NCBI GenBank assembly: GCA_964458015.1
Contig: CAYWGR010000011.1
Span: 1-54,583 of the forward strand
Length of the DNA stretch: 54,583 bases
Direction: 5' to 3'
Origin: CAYWGR01 sp964458015
GTDB taxonomy: Bacteria; Planctomycetota; Planctomycetia; Pirellulales; Thermoguttaceae
The notes below the pieces were generated by a model. That model was not told where the DNA came from. It searched no databases and saw only the letters and a program-made list of their open reading frames with translations. This document shows positions 8,702 to 18,075 of the stretch, one piece after another. The stretch's first letter is position 1, and each line of letters begins with the position of its first letter. A program made the position numbers and the translations under genes.

Positions 8702-10021
8702 TCATACGTTGGGCAATTCATAACCCTTTCGACGCGGATAGGGATAATCGCGCCACTTGTTGGCTTCGTCGTTGCCGACGAATTCCCACTTTTGCGGATC
8801 CCACTTCAGCGACTTGCCGTCTAATTCCTTGCCGTGCAGATAGGCAATGTTGCCCAAGTGACAAACGGCAATCGTGCGCGCGCCGACTTCGGCGGGGCAG
8901 ATAGGCGTTTTGCGGCTGCGAATGCAAGAGAGCCAATCCAATCGCTGGCCGTTCCAAGCGCCTTCCGGCGATTTATAAAGTTGGATCTCATTGTCGGCGA
9001 TCGGTTTCTGGATAATCGTATCGGGCTTGCTGGTGAGCTGTCCGCGGTTGACAAATATCTCACCGTTTTCGCCGAAAAAGGTGATGCCGAACGGACCGTC
9101 GTGGATGACTTCCACGCCGTTGGCGTAGATAAACTTGACGCCGTGCCCCGATTTGTAATTCTTGGGAGGAACGATTTCGACAGGACCGGACTTGTCCATG
9201 TCCAAGGCCCATTGGGCGATGTCGAAATGATGGGCGCCCCAATCGGTCATGCCGCCGCCGCCGTATTCACAAAACGCACGCCACGAGGGGAAATGATTGT
9301 GGACGCCGCGAGGGCTAAGCACCGAACTGTAATCTCGCATGGGAGCGGGCCCAAGCCAACGGTCCCAATCCAAACCGGGCTCCATCGCTTCGCCGGGCAA
9401 ATTACAGGGCATCGGAGGTCCGCCCACGCCGACAGTGACTCGCTTGATCTTGCCGATCCGGCCGTTGCGGACCAATTCGCAAGCATAGCGAAATTCACGG
9501 TCGGAACGCTGCTGGCTGCCGACCTGAAACACAATCTTCGCCTGGGCAACCGCGTCCATGACTCGCTTGGCCTCGGCCAGCGTGTTGGTCAACGGTTTTT
9601 CGCAGTACATGTCCTTGCTGGCCTTGCATGCATCCAAAATAATCTTGGCGTGCCAGTGATCGGGCGTGGCGCAGGCAATGGCGTTGATATCCTTGCGAGC
9701 GAGGATTTCCTGATAGTCGTTGCAGGCGACGCAGTCGCTATTGTGGTAGGCGTCGTCCACTCGCTTTTTAGCAGCCGTGCGGCGCGTTGTATCTACGTCG
9801 CAAACGGCGGCGACCTTGACGCCCTTGATCGAAAGGAAATGCGGCAGATGCGTGTCGCACATCTGCTTGCCCATGCCGATCAAACCAATGACGATTTTTT
9901 CATTGGCCGGATCGTTCTTATCGTCGCCCAAGACATGGCTGGGGATGAACATCGGCGCTGCCAAAGCCGCCGTCGTACCGAGGAAGCCGCGACGGGAAAG
10001 TCGCATACTTTTTTGGCTCAT
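8702..10021 (-). CDS. Tat-exported Gfo/Idh/MocA family oxidoreductase
   Basis: A 439-residue NAD(P)-dependent dehydrogenase-like protein. The N-terminus carries a twin-arginine signal (LSRRGFLGTTAALAAP) and an Ala-rich hydrophobic stretch. A Rossmann fold follows (IGLIGMGKQMCD), with the family's EKPL motif (~150) and a C-terminal alpha/beta domain containing WGAHHFDIAQWAL. Planctomycetes have many such exported paralogues, usually linked to sugar metabolism; the substrate cannot be named. The ATG at 10021 follows AAGGAA at good spacing, so the longer open frame that runs to 10429 is spurious. It lies between the LRR and Dabb genes. Confidence 0.92.
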   Translation of the reverse strand: MSQKSMRLSRRGFLGTTAALAAPMFIPSHVLGDDKNDPANEKIVIGLIGMGKQMCDTHLPHFLSIKGVKVAAVCDVDTTRRTAAKKRVDDAYHNSDCVACNDYQEILARKDINAIACATPDHWHAKIILDACKASKDMYCEKPLTNTLAEAKRVMDAVAQAKIVFQVGSQQRSDREFRYACELVRNGRIGKIKRVTVGVGGPPMPCNLPGEAMEPGLDWDRWLGPAPMRDYSSVLSPRGVHNHFPSWRAFCEYGGGGMTDWGAHHFDIAQWALDMDKSGPVEIVPPKNYKSGHGVKFIYANGVEVIHDGPFGITFFGENGEIFVNRGQLTSKPDTIIQKPIADNEIQLYKSPEGAWNGQRLDWLSCIRSRKTPICPAEVGARTIAVCHLGNIAYLHGKELDGKSLKWDPQKWEFVGNDEANKWRDYPYPRRKGYELPNV

Positions 10022-10191
10022 GAAGCGATTCCTTGAATGGGGTAGGTTGGGACTATGGGGATGCAACGAAAGCGACGGACGGCTGCCGCCCCAAATGCCG
10101 CCGATAGGCTGGATATTCAGTATAGCCGCAGTTTCGTGCAACTGCAACCGACGCAAAAACCGAAGATAGCGGAAGTTGGCGGGTTTGCCGG

Positions 10192-10503
10192 TCAGCTTTG
10201 GCTGACGCAGGCGTCGAAGACTCGAACCGTCTTCCAATTTCGCTCGTGTTTGCCGATGAATTCGACGTGTTTGGAAGCCGAACTGTACGCATCCAATGCG
10301 GGGCGATCCTGGAATACGACCACTAGCGCCACGTCGTAGTCGCGATCGCTCACGGGGCGAGCCACGTCGGAGCAGGTGCCGGCTGAATAAAATACGATGC
10401 CCGGCAATGCGGATAAATACTTGTGGCAATCCTGAACCATCGCTTTTATCGCGGCGGGGCTATTATCGTTGAGTGAAAAATATACGCTATGAGCAATCAT
10501 CAT
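10192..10503 (-). CDS. Dabb-family (stress-responsive alpha-beta barrel) protein
   Basis: A 103-residue protein with the dimeric alpha/beta-barrel (ferredoxin-like) pattern. It opens with a strand (MMIAHSVYFSL), has a helix with HKYLSALPG, and a central YDVALVVVFQDRPALDAY segment before a final helix with the KHVEFIGKH region. Small Dabb proteins are often found near sugar-catabolic or stress genes, but few have a proven reaction. It begins 38 bases downstream of the ftsH stop and could be read from the ftsH transcript. A short hairpin (10191-10206) overlaps its stop codon. Confidence 0.85.
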   Translation of the reverse strand: MMIAHSVYFSLNDNSPAAIKAMVQDCHKYLSALPGIVFYSAGTCSDVARPVSDRDYDVALVVVFQDRPALDAYSSASKHVEFIGKHERNWKTVRVFDACVSQS

Positions 10504-10540
10504 CGTTCGGATCCTTTGAACTATAAATGCGGCAGCTTGC

Positions 10541-12483
10541 TTACGATGCGGCGGTTTGTTTGTAGACCGACGGACCGATCAATTTTTCAATATCTTCTTC
10601 ATCCAAGGTTTCCGTCTCTTCGAGTCCTTTGGCCAATGCATCGAGCTTGTCGCGGTGTTCGGTCAACATCGCATTGGCATGGTCGGCGGCATCGCGCAAT
10701 AATCGCGAAACTTCCTCGTCGATCACCTGGGCGGTGTGCTCGCTGTAACGGCGCGGCTCGGCCATTTCGCGCCCGAGGAAGGGATGATCCTCGCTGTCGC
10801 GGAAGGTGACCGGCCCAAGGCGTTCGCTCATGCCCCAATGGGTCACCATGCGACGGGCAAGATGCGTGGCTTTGTTCAAGTCATCCTCGGCTCCCGCGCT
10901 GTACTCGTCGAAAACGAGCTTCTCGGCCGCACGACCGCCCAGCAGGAAAAGCAGCCGCGTAAGCAATTCACTTTCGCCGATATTCATGCGATCTTCTTCG
11001 GGCAGCAATTGCGTAGCGCCCAAGGATCGGCCTCGCGGAATGATCGAAACTTTGTGGACGCGATCAATGCCCGCCACCATCCAAGCCAGCAGCGTGTGCC
11101 CCGACTCGTGATAGGCCGTCATCGACTTCTCTTTACCCGACAAGACGTCCTCGCGTTTCGCGCCCATCAGCACTCGATCGCGAGCGTAGTCGAAATCGGC
11201 CATATCGACATAATCCTTGTCGTGGCGGCTGGCCCACAGCGCGGCTTCGTTCACCAGATTGCGAATATCGGCGCCTGTGAGTCCCACGGTGCCGGCAGCC
11301 AAACGTTCGAGGTCCACGTCGATATCCAACGGAACGTCCTTGCTGTGAACCTCGAAAATGGCCAAGCGGCCTTTATAGGTCGGCCGATCCACCGTGATAT
11401 GGCGGTCGAAACGCCCGGGACGCAACAGCGCCGGATCGAGCACGTCGGGCCGATTCGTGGCGGCCATCACAATGACCGACTCGGTCTGCGTAAAGCCGTC
11501 CATCTCGCTTAAAATCTGGTTGAGCGTTTGTTCGCGTTCATCGTGCCCGCCGCCCACGCCGGTTCCACGATGGCGGCCGACGGCGTCTACTTCATCAATG
11601 AAGAGGATAGCCGGCGCGTTTTCCTTGGCCGTGTTGAACAAATCGCGGACGCGGCCCGCGCCGACGCCGACGAACATCTGAATGAATTCTGAACCATTGA
11701 TCGAGAAGAACGGCACTCCGGCCTCGCCGGCCACAGCGCGGCCGAGCAGGGTCTTGCCCGTGCCCGGAGGCCCCATCAGCAAAATGCCCTTGGGCACGCG
11801 CGCGCCCAGGCGTTGGAACTTGGCTGGATTGCGGAGAAATTCGACGACCTCCTGCAATTCGTTTTTGACGCCTTCCAAGCCGGCGACATCGGCGAAGGTG
11901 ATCGGCTTGTCGCCGCCGTCGTAACGGCNNNNNNNNNNGCGCCGCTTTTCGAGAAACCGCCGGTCAAACCGCCGGAAAAAAACGAATCGCGGGCTTTGTG
12001 GAATAAAAACCATAACCCCGCGAAGAGCCCTACCGAAATCAACATGTAAACGAGCAATACCGCAAACGTGTTATCAACGGGCTCGACCACCTTGTAGTCG
12101 CGTTTTAACTGCTCCCGCAGCACCCGATCAAGCGAGGGATCGGAAAGTGCCATCTCGGGCAAGGTCGTCTCGAACTTGTCGCTCAATACCGCATAATTGC
12201 CGTCCAAGTTTTTTTCGGCATTCGGATCGACAGGCGCTTTTTTGAACTCTCCGTAGACTTTTGATCCTTGGATCGTCACGCTCTTGATGTTCTTGTCGTT
12301 CTCCAATTGATAGCGGAAGAAACCATAAGTGATTTCAGAGCGCGTACTGTGATTGCTGAATAGATACAGCACACCCGCCAAGACCACGATGATGACCAAC
12401 ATCCAACCGTTCGAGGCGGTAAGAAGGGGGTTGGGTCGCGGTCGTGCGGGCGGCGGTGTTTTTTGCGAAGACTGGTCTGGCAT
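10541..12483 (-). CDS. ftsH: ATP-dependent zinc metalloprotease FtsH
   Basis: A membrane-anchored AAA+ protease that degrades damaged membrane and regulatory proteins as a hexamer. In order: membrane helix 1 (~30-50), a periplasmic domain, membrane helix 2 (~165-185), Walker A GPPGTGKT, the FVGVGAGRVRDLF pore-loop region, Walker B ILFIDEVDAVG, and the second region of homology ending in RPGRFDRHI. The zinc site is HESGH, with a third ligand in the SAGAEDDLNKAT segment. The 10-N run at 11929-11938 makes the reading frame look broken. A true gap of 2 bases (or 2 plus a multiple of 3) rejoins 'FSKSGA' with 'RYDGGDKP', as expected in this family, giving ~644 residues. The start at 12483 has GAGGGG upstream. 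Confidence 0.97.
11929..11938. other. Scaffold gap (10 N) inside ftsH
   Basis: The frames on the two sides of the N run differ, so the real gap must be 2 modulo 3. A 2-base gap would leave FSKSGA-x-RYDGG, which resembles the usual FGKSxAxxY of FtsH just before the AAA+ domain. It is an assembly effect, not a frameshift. Confidence 0.65.
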
Positions 12484-12650
12484 GGAGCCCCTCTTGTAGG
12501 TGACTGCTCCCGGTTCTAGGATAATGGTTCCGGTTGCTCGATAGTGCAATTATAGTTGACGGCCGACGAATTGGCGACCTAGGGCGAGCGTAAGAACGAA
12601 GAACAGGCCACCCCCCCTATGTGCCGCTTGATGAACTGGGCAGGAATAAG

Positions 12651-12681
12651 TTATACATGATGCATAATCCTCAATTATAAT
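12651..12681 (+). promoter_or_regulatory. Operator and -10 box upstream of GntR gene
   Basis: The 17-base imperfect palindrome at 12651-12667 reads TTATACATGATGCATAA, with half-sites TTATRCAT and ATGYATAA. A perfect TATAAT lies at 12676-12681. The palindrome covers the place of the -35 box, so a bound repressor would block polymerase. The same half-site occurs in the promoter of the next operon (13449-13458), which supports autoregulation by the GntR protein. Confidence 0.55.
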
Positions 12682-12725
12682 AAGAGTGGTTGCCCGTTTT
12701 CAAATTACATAAGGTCTGTATCGGG

Positions 12726-13409
12726 ATGAAAAACGCCAAATTGCCGGAAAAAGACGATTCCTTATCGCGTGGTGCGTTGCGGCATGAACTTGTGAAGCGG
12801 TTGTTGACGGAAATTTTCGAGGGCAAGATGCCGGCGGGCACTCGATTGATCGTCATGAATCTGGCCGAGCGTTTCGGGCTGAGTTCGACTCCCATCCGCG
12901 AATCATTGCTCGAATTGGAAGCGAGCGGCGTGGTCCAGTTTTCCCATAATCGTGGGGCGGTGGTTAAGCCCTTTGGACGCGAGCAACTTCGCGAGATTTT
13001 CCAGTTGCGGAAGATATTAGAGACGGCGGCGACTCGAATGGCCTGCGGCAAAATCGATCCCGCCAAACTTGCTGAAATGCGGCAAAATTTGCGGGAGATT
13101 TCGGAAAAGGCTCGGGGCAAGGAATGGCTCGAATTGGAGCAGGCGGCCGACCGCAATTTGCATACCTTGATCGCGGCGGGCTGCAACAACGCTCGACTGG
13201 CCGAAGAAATTCGGCGCTACGATACCTTGGTGCAAGTCTTGCGCGATGTTGTCGGGAACGAGCGACATGCGGCCCATCAAGCTTTTGAAGAGCATGTAGC
13301 GATTGTGGAAGCATTGCTGGCCGGCGATGGGGATGCGGCCGCCGTGTTCATGGGAAATCACATCGACCGCGCTGCCCAATCGGCCGAATCGGCTCTATTT
13401 GCGAAATAA
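12726..13409 (+). CDS. GntR-family (FadR/FCD type) transcriptional regulator
   Basis: A 227-residue regulator. The N-terminal winged helix (~12-75) includes the typical LAERFGLSSTPIRESLLELE recognition region. The C-terminal all-helical FCD domain has the usual metal-binding pattern: D and H in ADRNLHTLI, H in AFEEHVAIVEALL and H in FMGNHI. FCD regulators bind small carboxylates or sugar acids. The gene is divergent from ftsH and precedes an SDR-symporter operon in the same orientation. Matching operator sequences in both promoters point to control of itself and of that operon. The ATG at 12726 is preferred to the one at 12690, which lies close to the predicted transcription start. Confidence 0.9.
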   Translation: MKNAKLPEKDDSLSRGALRHELVKRLLTEIFEGKMPAGTRLIVMNLAERFGLSSTPIRESLLELEASGVVQFSHNRGAVVKPFGREQLREIFQLRKILETAATRMACGKIDPAKLAEMRQNLREISEKARGKEWLELEQAADRNLHTLIAAGCNNARLAEEIRRYDTLVQVLRDVVGNERHAAHQAFEEHVAIVEALLAGDGDAAAVFMGNHIDRAAQSAESALFAK

Positions 13410-13430
13410 CCGGTTTCTTGGCGATTCAGC

Positions 13431-13459
13431 TTGACGAAAGGCTTAGGATTATGCATAAT
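13431..13459 (+). promoter_or_regulatory. Promoter with overlapping operator for SDR-symporter operon
   Basis: TTGACG at 13431-13436 and CATAAT at 13454-13459 are separated by 17 bases, a good sigma70-type promoter. The perfect palindrome TTATGCATAA (13449-13458) overlaps the -10 box and shares its half-site with the operator before the GntR gene. This fits repression relieved by a sugar-derived inducer. Confidence 0.6.
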
Positions 13460-13504
13460 GCGTCATCTTCTTCCTCGTTGTCCATCTAACCCGGGGATCT
13501 ATCC

Positions 13505-14287
13505 ATGAGGCTGCAAGGTAAAAAAGCCATTGTTACCGGCGGAGCAGCCGGCATCGGGCGCGCCATTGTCGAGGCATTCATCCGCGAAGGGGCCGAAGTG
13601 GCCATTTTCGATTTGCACCTCGAAAAGGCCCAAAAAGCCGCGGATGAAGTTGCCAAGCTGGGCGGCAAAGCCTACGCCGTCGCTTGCGACGTCGGTTTTT
13701 CCGATCAGGTTGCCCGAGCCTTTGATGAAGCCGAGCAGCGATTGGGAGGTCTCGACATTCTTGTGAATAACGCGGGGTTGATCCGGCAGTCGCCGATCGT
13801 CCACATGCTGGAGGAAGATTGGGACTTCATTATTCGCAATAATCTTAAAAGCGTATTCCTTTGTTCGCAGCAAGCGGCACGAAGGATGATCGCCCAGCGG
13901 CGCGGCGGTCGGATCATCGCCATATCGAGCATTCATGCCGTGTTGAGCGAACCGAACTGCGGCCATTACACGGCGGCCAAGGGCGGCATCGAGGCCTTCT
14001 GCCGCACGTTGGCCACCGAGTTGGCGCCCCATAAAGTCACGGTGAATTTTGTTCGCCCGGGCGCCACATTCACGGAACTGACCGTGCCGATGTACACCGA
14101 GTCGGTAAAACGAGCGTTGTTCGAGCGAGTGTCGCTCAAGGAGATTGCCGAGGCGGCGTGGATTGCCGCCGGCGTCGTCTTCTTGGCCAGCGACGACGCG
14201 CGGTATATGACCGGTCAGGATCTGACGATTGACGGCGGTTATGTGATGGACGGAAGTCTGCCCGGGGCAAAATACTGGGAGGAGTGA
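13505..14287 (+). CDS. Short-chain dehydrogenase/reductase (SDR), likely sugar-related
   Basis: A 260-residue classical SDR. It has the cofactor motif TGGAAGIG (~10-17), NNAG (~87), the catalytic Ser in ISSIHA (~139) and Tyr-Lys in YTAAKGG (~156-160), and ends in the family's DGGYVMDG. Enzymes of this type oxidise or reduce a sugar or sugar acid with NAD(P). Its position between a GntR/FCD regulator and a RhaT-like symporter suggests a role in uptake and first oxidation of a deoxy-sugar or similar compound; the substrate is inferred only from context. The stop overlaps the next start (TGATG), so the two genes are translationally coupled. Confidence 0.88.
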   Translation: MRLQGKKAIVTGGAAGIGRAIVEAFIREGAEVAIFDLHLEKAQKAADEVAKLGGKAYAVACDVGFSDQVARAFDEAEQRLGGLDILVNNAGLIRQSPIVHMLEEDWDFIIRNNLKSVFLCSQQAARRMIAQRRGGRIIAISSIHAVLSEPNCGHYTAAKGGIEAFCRTLATELAPHKVTVNFVRPGATFTELTVPMYTESVKRALFERVSLKEIAEAAWIAAGVVFLASDDARYMTGQDLTIDGGYVMDGSLPGAKYWEE

Positions 14288-15321
14288 TGCCAGAAACGCT
14301 GTTGCCAGGGATTATCGCCATCGTTTTCGCCGGCCTGATCATGGGCACAAGCCCTTGGCCGTTGAAACTGCTGCGGCACTTCCATTATGAGCATTTCGCG
14401 TTCCTCTCGATGCTCACCGCCTTAATCGTTTTGCCGTGGGGAATCACGTTATGGGGATGTCCTCAACCGTTCGCGGCTCTCGGCGAGGTTGAAAGCATCG
14501 TGCTCGTAAAGGCCAACGTGTTTGCCTTTTGTTGGGGAATCGCTCAAATCCTGGCGATGCTGTGCTTCGTGCGGATTGGTGTCAGCTTGACTTACGGCAT
14601 CCTCTGTTCGGTCGGCGCGGCGGTCGGGGTAATCGTGCCGATGATCTTCAAGGCGTCGGGCGTATTCCAACAGGCCCCTGATTTGTTTTCGACGCCTGGT
14701 GCAATCGTGCTTGTCGGCGTGGTGGTGATGGTCGTCGGCGTTGTGTTCGCCTCGTTGGCGGGTGCAGGCCGCGAAAAACGGCAACAAGCGGCATCGAAAA
14801 AACCATCGGGCACCTTTGCCGTCGGGTTGATCATGGTCGTGTTGGCCGGAGTTCTTTCGGTCGGCTGGGGATTCGCGTTTACCTATAGCCAAGACACGAT
14901 CATTCAGGCGATGAAAACACACGGCGCGGCCGATTTTCCGGCAGGGATCGCCGTTTGGGCCATCGCTTTGCTAGGCGCGGCATTGCCGAATGTTCTGTAT
15001 CCGGCTTTGCTAATGACGCGCAACAGGTCTTGGGGGCTCTTGATCACACATCCCGGCGAAATCGGGTTATCCGTCATTTATGGAGTGCTTTTCTTCGCTC
15101 CTAGCGCATTATTGGGACAAGGGATGCTCTTGCTCGGTCCCCTGGGCGCTTCGGTCGGTTGGGGACTGGTGCAAGGCACGCTCATCTTGGGCGGCCAGAT
15201 CCTCGGCTTTTTAACCGGCGAATGGCGCGGCGTGGAAGGCACGCCGCGGCGGCAAATTTACGCGGCTATTTTACTGCTGATCGCAGCCATGACGATCATG
15301 GCGTGCGCCAAAGCCGTGTAG
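14287..15321 (+). CDS. RhaT-like sugar/proton symporter (DMT superfamily)
   Basis: A 344-residue inner-membrane protein with about ten hydrophobic segments, similar to the L-rhamnose/H+ symporter family. Features are an N-terminal GTSPWPLK segment, a helix around FAFCWGIAQILAML, a central charged loop (REKRQQAASKK) that splits two five-helix halves, and a Gly-rich end (GPLGASVGWGLVQG). It starts in a TGATG overlap with the SDR stop and has GGGAGGAG just upstream. The pairing suggests it imports the SDR substrate. Rhamnose itself is only one possibility, since no rhamnose isomerase or kinase is visible next to it. Confidence 0.78.
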   Translation: MPETLLPGIIAIVFAGLIMGTSPWPLKLLRHFHYEHFAFLSMLTALIVLPWGITLWGCPQPFAALGEVESIVLVKANVFAFCWGIAQILAMLCFVRIGVSLTYGILCSVGAAVGVIVPMIFKASGVFQQAPDLFSTPGAIVLVGVVVMVVGVVFASLAGAGREKRQQAASKKPSGTFAVGLIMVVLAGVLSVGWGFAFTYSQDTIIQAMKTHGAADFPAGIAVWAIALLGAALPNVLYPALLMTRNRSWGLLITHPGEIGLSVIYGVLFFAPSALLGQGMLLLGPLGASVGWGLVQGTLILGGQILGFLTGEWRGVEGTPRRQIYAAILLLIAAMTIMACAKAV

Positions 15322-15362
15322 CAGAATGCCGTGAAGAATATTCATCATTGCGAATGTCCAGC

Positions 15363-16211
15363 TTAAGGACCGCGAAGCTTACGCTGACGGTATTCCGTGG
15401 GAGTCAGGCGGAGACCTTTTTTGAATTGCTTGCTGAACTGGAAGGCATCGCAAAAGCCGCAGGTTCGCGCGATTTCTTTTAGGCCAAGTTTGCGGTCCTC
15501 AAGCATTTTACAGGCCATTTCCAAACGTCGAGCCATCACATACTTGGCCGGCGATGTTCCGGCGGCCTGCGCAAAGTTTTTCCGGAACCGGCCGTAGGAA
15601 AGCCCCATTTGCTCGGAAACCGCTTGCCAATCAATCGGTATTGCAAGCGGTTGCTTGTCTAACAACGCCGCGGCTTGGCTAAGCCATAGATTTTGAGGGC
15701 GTTGGTTCTTGCTGCGCCGTCCTTCGGTCAGAATATCCGCCAGCAGCATCTGCCACTGACAAATCTGCTTTAGTATGTTGCTTGGGCGGCGCGTTTGACG
15801 TTGCTGAACCAGTTGCTCGAAACGTTCCATCCATTGTTCGATCGGTTTCAGATGATAGATCGGTCGGACGGGATCCAAAATCTTCAATTCGCGCCAAAGG
15901 TCAAAAACCGGCCCCTGAAAATGCAGTGCAAACTCGCTCCAGGGATATCTTGGGTCGATATCGTAGTGATAGCCGTGGCCGGGAAACATCAACAACAGAT
16001 CGCCGGGACGCATGGGCAAGCTTAGGCCCGTTTCATCGTGAAACCTTGCACGGCCATCGAGCACATACACAATGGCAAACGTATCCCAAAAGCGCATCGG
16101 CATGGGCCGGATCGTTTGTTCGCCAATAATAAAACCGGCTAAAGTAATGCGGCCAAGGGGGTGGGCGGCCGTCTGACGAAGGATTTCACCGGTTTTCCAT
16201 TTTGCGGACAT
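15363..16211 (-). CDS. AraC-family transcriptional regulator
   Basis: A 282-residue regulator. The N-terminal cupin-like sensing domain (~15-110) includes DTFAIVYVLDGRARF and the RPGDLLLMFPGHGY turn. The C-terminal double helix-turn-helix (~180-280) includes WQAVSEQMGLSYGRFRKNF and the AraC signature CGFCDAFQFSKQFKKGLRLT. Such proteins usually sense a sugar and activate catabolic genes. It is convergent with the RhaT-like symporter, and its upstream region faces the + strand glycan genes that begin at 16463, so it could serve either set. AGGTGAACC precedes the ATG. Confidence 0.93.
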   Translation of the reverse strand: MSAKWKTGEILRQTAAHPLGRITLAGFIIGEQTIRPMPMRFWDTFAIVYVLDGRARFHDETGLSLPMRPGDLLLMFPGHGYHYDIDPRYPWSEFALHFQGPVFDLWRELKILDPVRPIYHLKPIEQWMERFEQLVQQRQTRRPSNILKQICQWQMLLADILTEGRRSKNQRPQNLWLSQAAALLDKQPLAIPIDWQAVSEQMGLSYGRFRKNFAQAAGTSPAKYVMARRLEMACKMLEDRKLGLKEIARTCGFCDAFQFSKQFKKGLRLTPTEYRQRKLRGP

Positions 16212-16462
16212 GGTTCACCTATTCAGCCCAAATTGCACATGGAATTATTACGGTTTTACTGGGAATTCCGTGCCATAGTGACGTACACACAACATTACCT
16301 TATCGAATCGGCTGTGCAACTAGGGCGCGACATGCATGGACAAAATACACATGAGATGACCATTCCGGCTATGGCAATAATTGTATCCGCGGCCATACTA
16401 GAAGAATGTGCTGAAACCGTGACGGCAGACCGTTGAAATGTGAATTGTCATGGGAGGGAGCT

Positions 16463-16864
16463 ATGACAACTAGTTGGAAATGGCAACTTGCCGCGGCGTT
16501 GCTGCTGATTGTCGCAGGCTGTGGGCGCGGACATGACGGGCGTTGCTCGCTCGGCGGTTCCGTGTCGCTGGCGAGTCAACCGGTCGATGGCGGCCACATC
16601 CAATTTGCATCGCTTGCGGGTGATCGGTCCTCAAGCTCGGGGGCCGTGATTCATGCCGGGCGATATTCCATTCCCGCCGAAAAGGGCCTTACGCCCGGCA
16701 AGTATCGCGTCCGCATCTACTGGCCCGAGAAGATTGTCTTCAAGCCGGGGCCGAATCCGCTGCCGAAGGAGCGAATCCCCGCGAAGTACAACATTGGCTC
16801 GGAACTGACCGTGGAGGTGCAGCAAGGGCGTGCCAATAACTTTGATTTTGCCGTGGAACCATAA
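16463..16864 (+). CDS. Small lipoprotein with transthyretin/CNA-B-like beta domain
   Basis: A 133-residue lipoprotein. Its signal peptide ends in a lipobox (LLIVAGC). The mature part begins with GSVSLASQPVDGGHIQF and carries an LTPGKYRVRIYW strand, the pattern of a carboxypeptidase-regulatory or transthyretin-like beta-sandwich. Planctomycetes encode many such short lipoproteins near DUF1559 genes. The function is unknown. The ATG at 16463 has a strong GGGAGGGAG just upstream, so the earlier in-frame ATG at 16433 is not used. It lies at the left edge of the glycan island. Confidence 0.82.
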   Translation: MTTSWKWQLAAALLLIVAGCGRGHDGRCSLGGSVSLASQPVDGGHIQFASLAGDRSSSSGAVIHAGRYSIPAEKGLTPGKYRVRIYWPEKIVFKPGPNPLPKERIPAKYNIGSELTVEVQQGRANNFDFAVEP

Positions 16865-17055
16865 TCGGCGGATATCATTATAATGTTCTATAACATTTCG
16901 CGACTATCTTGGAACCAAGAGGGGTTAAAACCGCGTCCTCCGCCAACATGCTGCATCGCCCGTAGCGTTCGACCAGCTTTGCCAAGATTTTCTTGAACTT
17001 CATGAGTGTTTACGACTTTTTAACTTTTCTGTTTACATACACAAGGAGATTGGCT

Positions 17056-17880
17056 GTGAAAATCACACTGAAGCTCGCACTGCTTTTCGCGATGATTGCA
17101 CTGATGGTTCCCGTTACCCAGGCCGGATTGATCGGACACTGGACTTTCGATGAAGCAACCACAGGAATAGGTACGGGAATTGCCGTCGATTCGTCGGGAA
17201 AAGGTCACAACGGTGCGATCGGCGGGAGTGCCGTCTACATGGCGGGCCATATCGGCACGGGTGCTTTAACATTTGATGGAACTAACGACTATGTCGCGGT
17301 GCCATACAGCGCCGAGTTAGCGCTGGCCGGTTCCAAATACACTATCGCCTGGTGGAGCAAGTGGGATGCTAGTACCGATGCGGTAAAGTTCATGATCTCC
17401 AATAATAACAACACGGATTATTCGGGAGGAGGCTACGATCTCTATTACCACGAGGGCGCATTTAAGGCGACACAGTTAACTGGCGGATATGCCGATAGCC
17501 AGTCAGTCACAGTGCCGACAACAGAGTTTTCGCCGGTTGACTCTGTGGGCACTTGGGTACATCTGGCCGTGACCTACGACGGTACAGATCGCAATTTCTA
17601 TGTAAACGGCGATCTCGCTTTGACTGCCGCCACCCCTGGTGCCCTGGCAGATATAGGCAGCAATCCATTGTACTTCGGAAACGGAGGCACCACATACTCT
17701 CAACATACGTGGTGGTTCAATGGTGTAATGGATGACATCCAGATCTACAACCAACCCTTAACGCTTAGTCAAGTGGGTACTGTGATGGGCGGTGGGGTCA
17801 TCCCCGAGCCGTCAACACTTATTCTACTGGGAATCGGGCTTCTGAGCCTGTTGGCCTATGCATGGCGGAAGCAGGAATAA
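17056..17880 (+). CDS. LamG-domain secreted protein with PEP-CTERM anchor
   Basis: A 274-residue exported protein. A signal peptide (KITLKLALLFAMIALMVPV, ending near TQA) precedes one concanavalin/LamG-type beta-sandwich (~25-240), seen in GLIGHWTFDE, ALTFDGTNDYVAVP and WVHLAVTYDGTDRNFYVNG. The C-terminus is a PEP-CTERM sorting tail: IPEPST, a membrane helix and a basic end (WRKQE). Such domains bind glycans, and exosortase would process the tail; no exosortase gene is in this window. The start is a GTG at 17056 with AAGGAG seven bases upstream, which removes an implausible 21-residue N-terminal extension. Confidence 0.88.
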   Translation: MKITLKLALLFAMIALMVPVTQAGLIGHWTFDEATTGIGTGIAVDSSGKGHNGAIGGSAVYMAGHIGTGALTFDGTNDYVAVPYSAELALAGSKYTIAWWSKWDASTDAVKFMISNNNNTDYSGGGYDLYYHEGAFKATQLTGGYADSQSVTVPTTEFSPVDSVGTWVHLAVTYDGTDRNFYVNGDLALTAATPGALADIGSNPLYFGNGGTTYSQHTWWFNGVMDDIQIYNQPLTLSQVGTVMGGGVIPEPSTLILLGIGLLSLLAYAWRKQE

Positions 17881-17920
17881 TCAGGAACGCGTATAGCTTT
17901 TTGTCCTTACAACTCTCTAT

Positions 17921-17950
17921 ATCCCCTTTGGGATGAGGGCAGGGAGGTGA
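17921..17950. repeat. REP-like hairpin with GAGGGCAGGG tail
   Basis: ATCCC (17921-17925) and GGGAT (17930-17934) form a short hairpin. It is followed by GAGGGCAGGGAGGTGAGGGC, a purine-rich tail of the kind seen in dispersed extragenic repeats of many GC-rich bacteria. It lies between two PEP-CTERM genes. Confidence 0.4.
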
Positions 17951-18075
17951 GGGCGGTTGACGAAACGATTGAGGCGACATATCCATTGCATCCTTAGTAC
18001 AAACGTATCGAGCTCCGCCCTTACCTTTGCTTTCTCCTTCGATAATAACTACCCTTGGAACCGAACGGAAAGAAA

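Noticed and set aside
10022..10429. N-terminal extension of the Gfo/Idh/MocA protein
   Set aside because: The extension overlaps the Dabb gene and is Arg/Ser-rich junk. A good ribosome-binding site and a Tat signal mark the true start at 10021.
10541..12483. Frameshift or split ftsH gene
   Set aside because: The change of frame occurs exactly at the N run, and all FtsH motifs are intact on both sides.
18055..18075. TTG start for the SGNH esterase
   Set aside because: ATG 18076 has GGAAAG at suitable distance and gives a normal signal peptide.
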